DNA of 34,525 nt, from NCBI GenBank assembly GCA_030539395.1, contig JAUNSC010000034.1:1-34525 (forward strand), written 5' to 3'. Shown here one piece after another: positions 32,904 to 34,525 of the stretch; within the stretch, counting starts at the first letter, position 1, and the number at the start of each line of letters is the position of its first letter. The translations under genes were made by a program, and so were the position numbers. The notes below the pieces were generated by a model that saw only the letters and a list, made by a program, of their open reading frames with translations, had not been told where the DNA came from and did no database searches. Origin of the DNA: Eubacteriales bacterium (GTDB lineage: Bacteria; Bacillota; Clostridia; Lachnospirales; Lachnospiraceae).

Positions 32904-33560
32904 ATGCGGGTAGTTAAGGAAGCAGAAGAAAGAAAACAAGAAATCCTGGATGCAGCAGAAATGTTGTTTGGTACGAAAGGCTTTGACAACACCAGCACAG
33001 GGGACATATTGGATGCAGTAGGAATTGCCAGAGGAACGCTTTATTACCATTTCAATTCTAAGGAAGAGATTCTGAATGGCGTGATTGAGCGAATGACAAA
33101 CCGTCTGATGCAGGATGCGAAAGAGATTGCCCGGAATAAAGAACTGCCGGTGCTTGAACGCTTTACAAAAGCGATTATGGCTTTGAACGTGGAGTCAAAG
33201 ATCGGATATGAAGTAATGGAACAGGTACACCGACCGCAAAACGCACTGATGCACCAGAAGATGCAGACGACATTATTAGCGGGAATCAATCCGATTCTTA
33301 CGGAGTTGGTGGAGGAAGGCATAGAACAGGGAATCTGTCATACACAATATCCGGAATCAGTGGTGGAGATGACAATGCTCTATGCCAATACCGCTTTTGA
33401 TGAATTGAATATAGCAGAGATCAGCATGGAGCAGAGGGAGAAGAAGATCGCCGGGTTTATCTACAATGTGGAGCGGCTCATGGGAATGAAGGAAGGCAGT
33501 CTGCAGGAAGCAATCATGGAAATTTTTCGTGGAAGCAGATTGGGAAGCGGTGAAAATTAA
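32904..33560 (+). CDS. TetR/AcrR-family transcriptional regulator
   Basis: This 218-residue protein has an N-terminal TetR helix-turn-helix (residues 10-57; ILDAAEMLFGTKGFDNTSTG then GIARGTLYYHFNSKEEIL) and a helical ligand-binding domain without a family I can name. The start ATG at 32904 is preceded by GTAAGGAAG. The gene has its own promoter with an operator over the start site, which suggests autorepression. A terminator and a second operator copy separate it from the MFS exporter, so both genes should be released by the same inducer. Confidence 0.93.
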   Translation: MRVVKEAEERKQEILDAAEMLFGTKGFDNTSTGDILDAVGIARGTLYYHFNSKEEILNGVIERMTNRLMQDAKEIARNKELPVLERFTKAIMALNVESKIGYEVMEQVHRPQNALMHQKMQTTLLAGINPILTELVEEGIEQGICHTQYPESVVEMTMLYANTAFDELNIAEISMEQREKKIAGFIYNVERLMGMKEGSLQEAIMEIFRGSRLGSGEN

Positions 33561-33578
33561 GGCAAAAGACGATATACA

Positions 33579-33619
33579 ATAATAGAAAGCCTGTATATCA
33601 TGCTTTCTATTATATTTTT
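33579..33619 (+). terminator. Intrinsic terminator of tetR
   Basis: A 12-bp stem (33579-33590 with 33602-33613) with an 11-base loop is followed by ATTTTT. It ends the tetR message before the MFS operator. Confidence 0.8.
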
Positions 33620-33631
33620 ACATATTTACCG

Positions 33632-33647
33632 ATAGACAGTCGGTCTA
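33632..33647 (+). promoter_or_regulatory. TetR operator, downstream copy
   Basis: ATAGACAGTCGGTCTA contains the perfect dyad TAGAC-agtcg-GTCTA and shares AGTCGGTCTA with the copy before tetR. It lies 18 bp upstream of the MFS start codon, just before the ribosome site. No clear -35/-10 pair is seen for the MFS gene. Confidence 0.72.
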
Positions 33648-33665
33648 AAAGAAAGGAGAATCGCA

Positions 33666-34525
33666 GTGAGTAGCAAGCAAAATTTTAATCAGTTTCTTTT
33701 ATTATGGGCAGGAGAATTGGTGTCCTCCATCGGCGGAGGACTGACCAGCTTTGGTCTGGGCGTCTATGTGTTTGGGCAGACCGGGAGTGCAGCGAGTATG
33801 GCCCTGGTTACCCTTCTGGCTTTTTTGCCAACACTGCTTTTGAGTGTTCCGGCGGGCGTTCTGGCAGACCGCTATGACAGGAGGCTGCTCATGATGCTTG
33901 GGGATGGCTGTTCTGCGGTTGGTATTCTATATATCCTGTTTTGCATGTTAAGCGGTGGAGCCGGTCTTACGGAAATCTGTATCGGCGTGACGATCAGCTC
34001 GGTCTTTTCCTCCCTGCTGGAACCTTCTTATCGTGCGACAGTGACAGATCTTTTGGATGCGGAGGAATATTCCAGAGCCAGCGGAATGGTCAGCCTTGCA
34101 GGAAGCGCCAGATATCTTATTTCACCTGTTCTTGCCGGTGCGCTTTTGACGGTATCGGACATCCGGCTGCTTTTGATTCTAGATATCTGCACGTTTTTCC
34201 TGACAGTGATCTGTACCGGAGTAGTAAGAAAAGGTCTGGCAGCAAAAGCGGCAGAAGAAAAAGAGCCGCTTTTTGCAGCCCTGCAAATGGGATGGCAGGC
34301 TGTTACGAAAAAGAGAGGGGTTTTCCTTTTGATCCTGCTTTCCGCTGTTATGACCTGTTTTATGGGAGCCTTTCAGATTTTGGCGGAGCCGCTGATTTTG
34401 GATTTTGCGGACAGCACCATCCTGGGAATCGGGGAAACAGTCTGCGCCAGCGGGATGCTGGTTTCCGGTTTGTTTTTGGGAGCCAGGGGAATCAAAAAAG
34501 GCTATGTGAAGGTCTTATCCGTATC
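33666..34525 (+). CDS. MFS-family exporter, 3' end beyond window
   Basis: The frame begins with GTG at 33666, with AAAGGAG 8 bases upstream, and stays open to the window end (286 codons), so the C-terminal part is missing. It begins SSKQNFNQFLLLWAGELVSS and has the MFS loop 2-3 signature GVLADRYDRRLLM with several membrane helices. The pattern resembles MdtH/MefA-type drug-efflux MFS proteins (members with GELVSSIGGGLTSFGLGV near the start). It is placed directly behind a TetR gene and a copy of its operator, so efflux of the TetR ligand is the likely role. The substrate is unknown. Confidence 0.9.
   Translation, partial: MSSKQNFNQFLLLWAGELVSSIGGGLTSFGLGVYVFGQTGSAASMALVTLLAFLPTLLLSVPAGVLADRYDRRLLMMLGDGCSAVGILYILFCMLSGGAGLTEICIGVTISSVFSSLLEPSYRATVTDLLDAEEYSRASGMVSLAGSARYLISPVLAGALLTVSDIRLLLILDICTFFLTVICTGVVRKGLAAKAAEEKEPLFAALQMGWQAVTKKRGVFLLILLSAVMTCFMGAFQILAEPLILDFADSTILGIGETVCASGMLVSGLFLGARGIKKGYVKVLSV

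Overview
The window looks like a chromosomal segment of an anaerobic gut Firmicute, most likely Lachnospiraceae. The pointers are moderate-to-low GC, strong AGGAGG-type ribosome sites, FabK-type fatty acid synthesis controlled by a FabT-like MarR protein, HrcA/CIRCE control of clpB, and PadR/DUF1700/DUF4097 and DUF4250 genes. I infer the family from gene content and would not name a genus. I recognise no tRNA, rRNA or CRISPR array.

Layout. (1) 1-6.2 kb is an accessory region. It holds a broken ToxN/AbiQ-like toxin fragment at the edge, a helix-turn-helix regulator divergent from a membrane-anchored Ser/Thr kinase, a small Cys protein, a GNAT acetyltransferase, a MerR/TipAS regulator and a MATE efflux pump behind a terminator-type leader. 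(2) 6.3-8.1 kb is a PadR-DUF1700-DUF4097 envelope-type operon with a clear operator. (3) 8.2-15 kb carries a ferritin-like DUF2383 protein, a DUF554 membrane protein, a GNAT, an HD hydrolase/metallophosphoesterase operon, an asparagine-synthetase-like protein without its glutaminase nucleophile followed by a NifX-like protein with a His/Cys tail, and a secreted SH3b protein. (4) 15.1-19.7 kb (minus strand) is a two-gene operon: a duplicated ferritin-like DUF2935 protein and a 1232-residue six-cupredoxin multicopper oxidase resembling MnxG. (5) 19.85-22.8 kb is clpB with a perfect CIRCE element, then DUF4250. (6) 22.87-32.6 kb is a complete type II fatty acid synthesis operon, fabH-acpP-fabK-fabD-fabG-fabF-accB-fabZ-accC-accDA (accD and accA fused), followed by a FabT-like regulator. 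A near-perfect FabT box overlaps the operon promoter. (7) 32.6-34.5 kb has a short group II intron-like remnant, then a TetR regulator and an MFS exporter that share an operator sequence.

How the parts work together. The fab/acc operon is self-contained for malonyl-CoA formation and acyl elongation, with its likely acyl-ACP-sensing repressor at its end. Regions 1, 2 and 7 are regulator-plus-transporter or envelope modules, each with a recognisable operator. The most unusual piece is region 4: a complete copper-oxidase ligand set in a giant, apparently cytoplasmic protein encoded by what otherwise looks like an anaerobe, paired with a ferritin-like protein.
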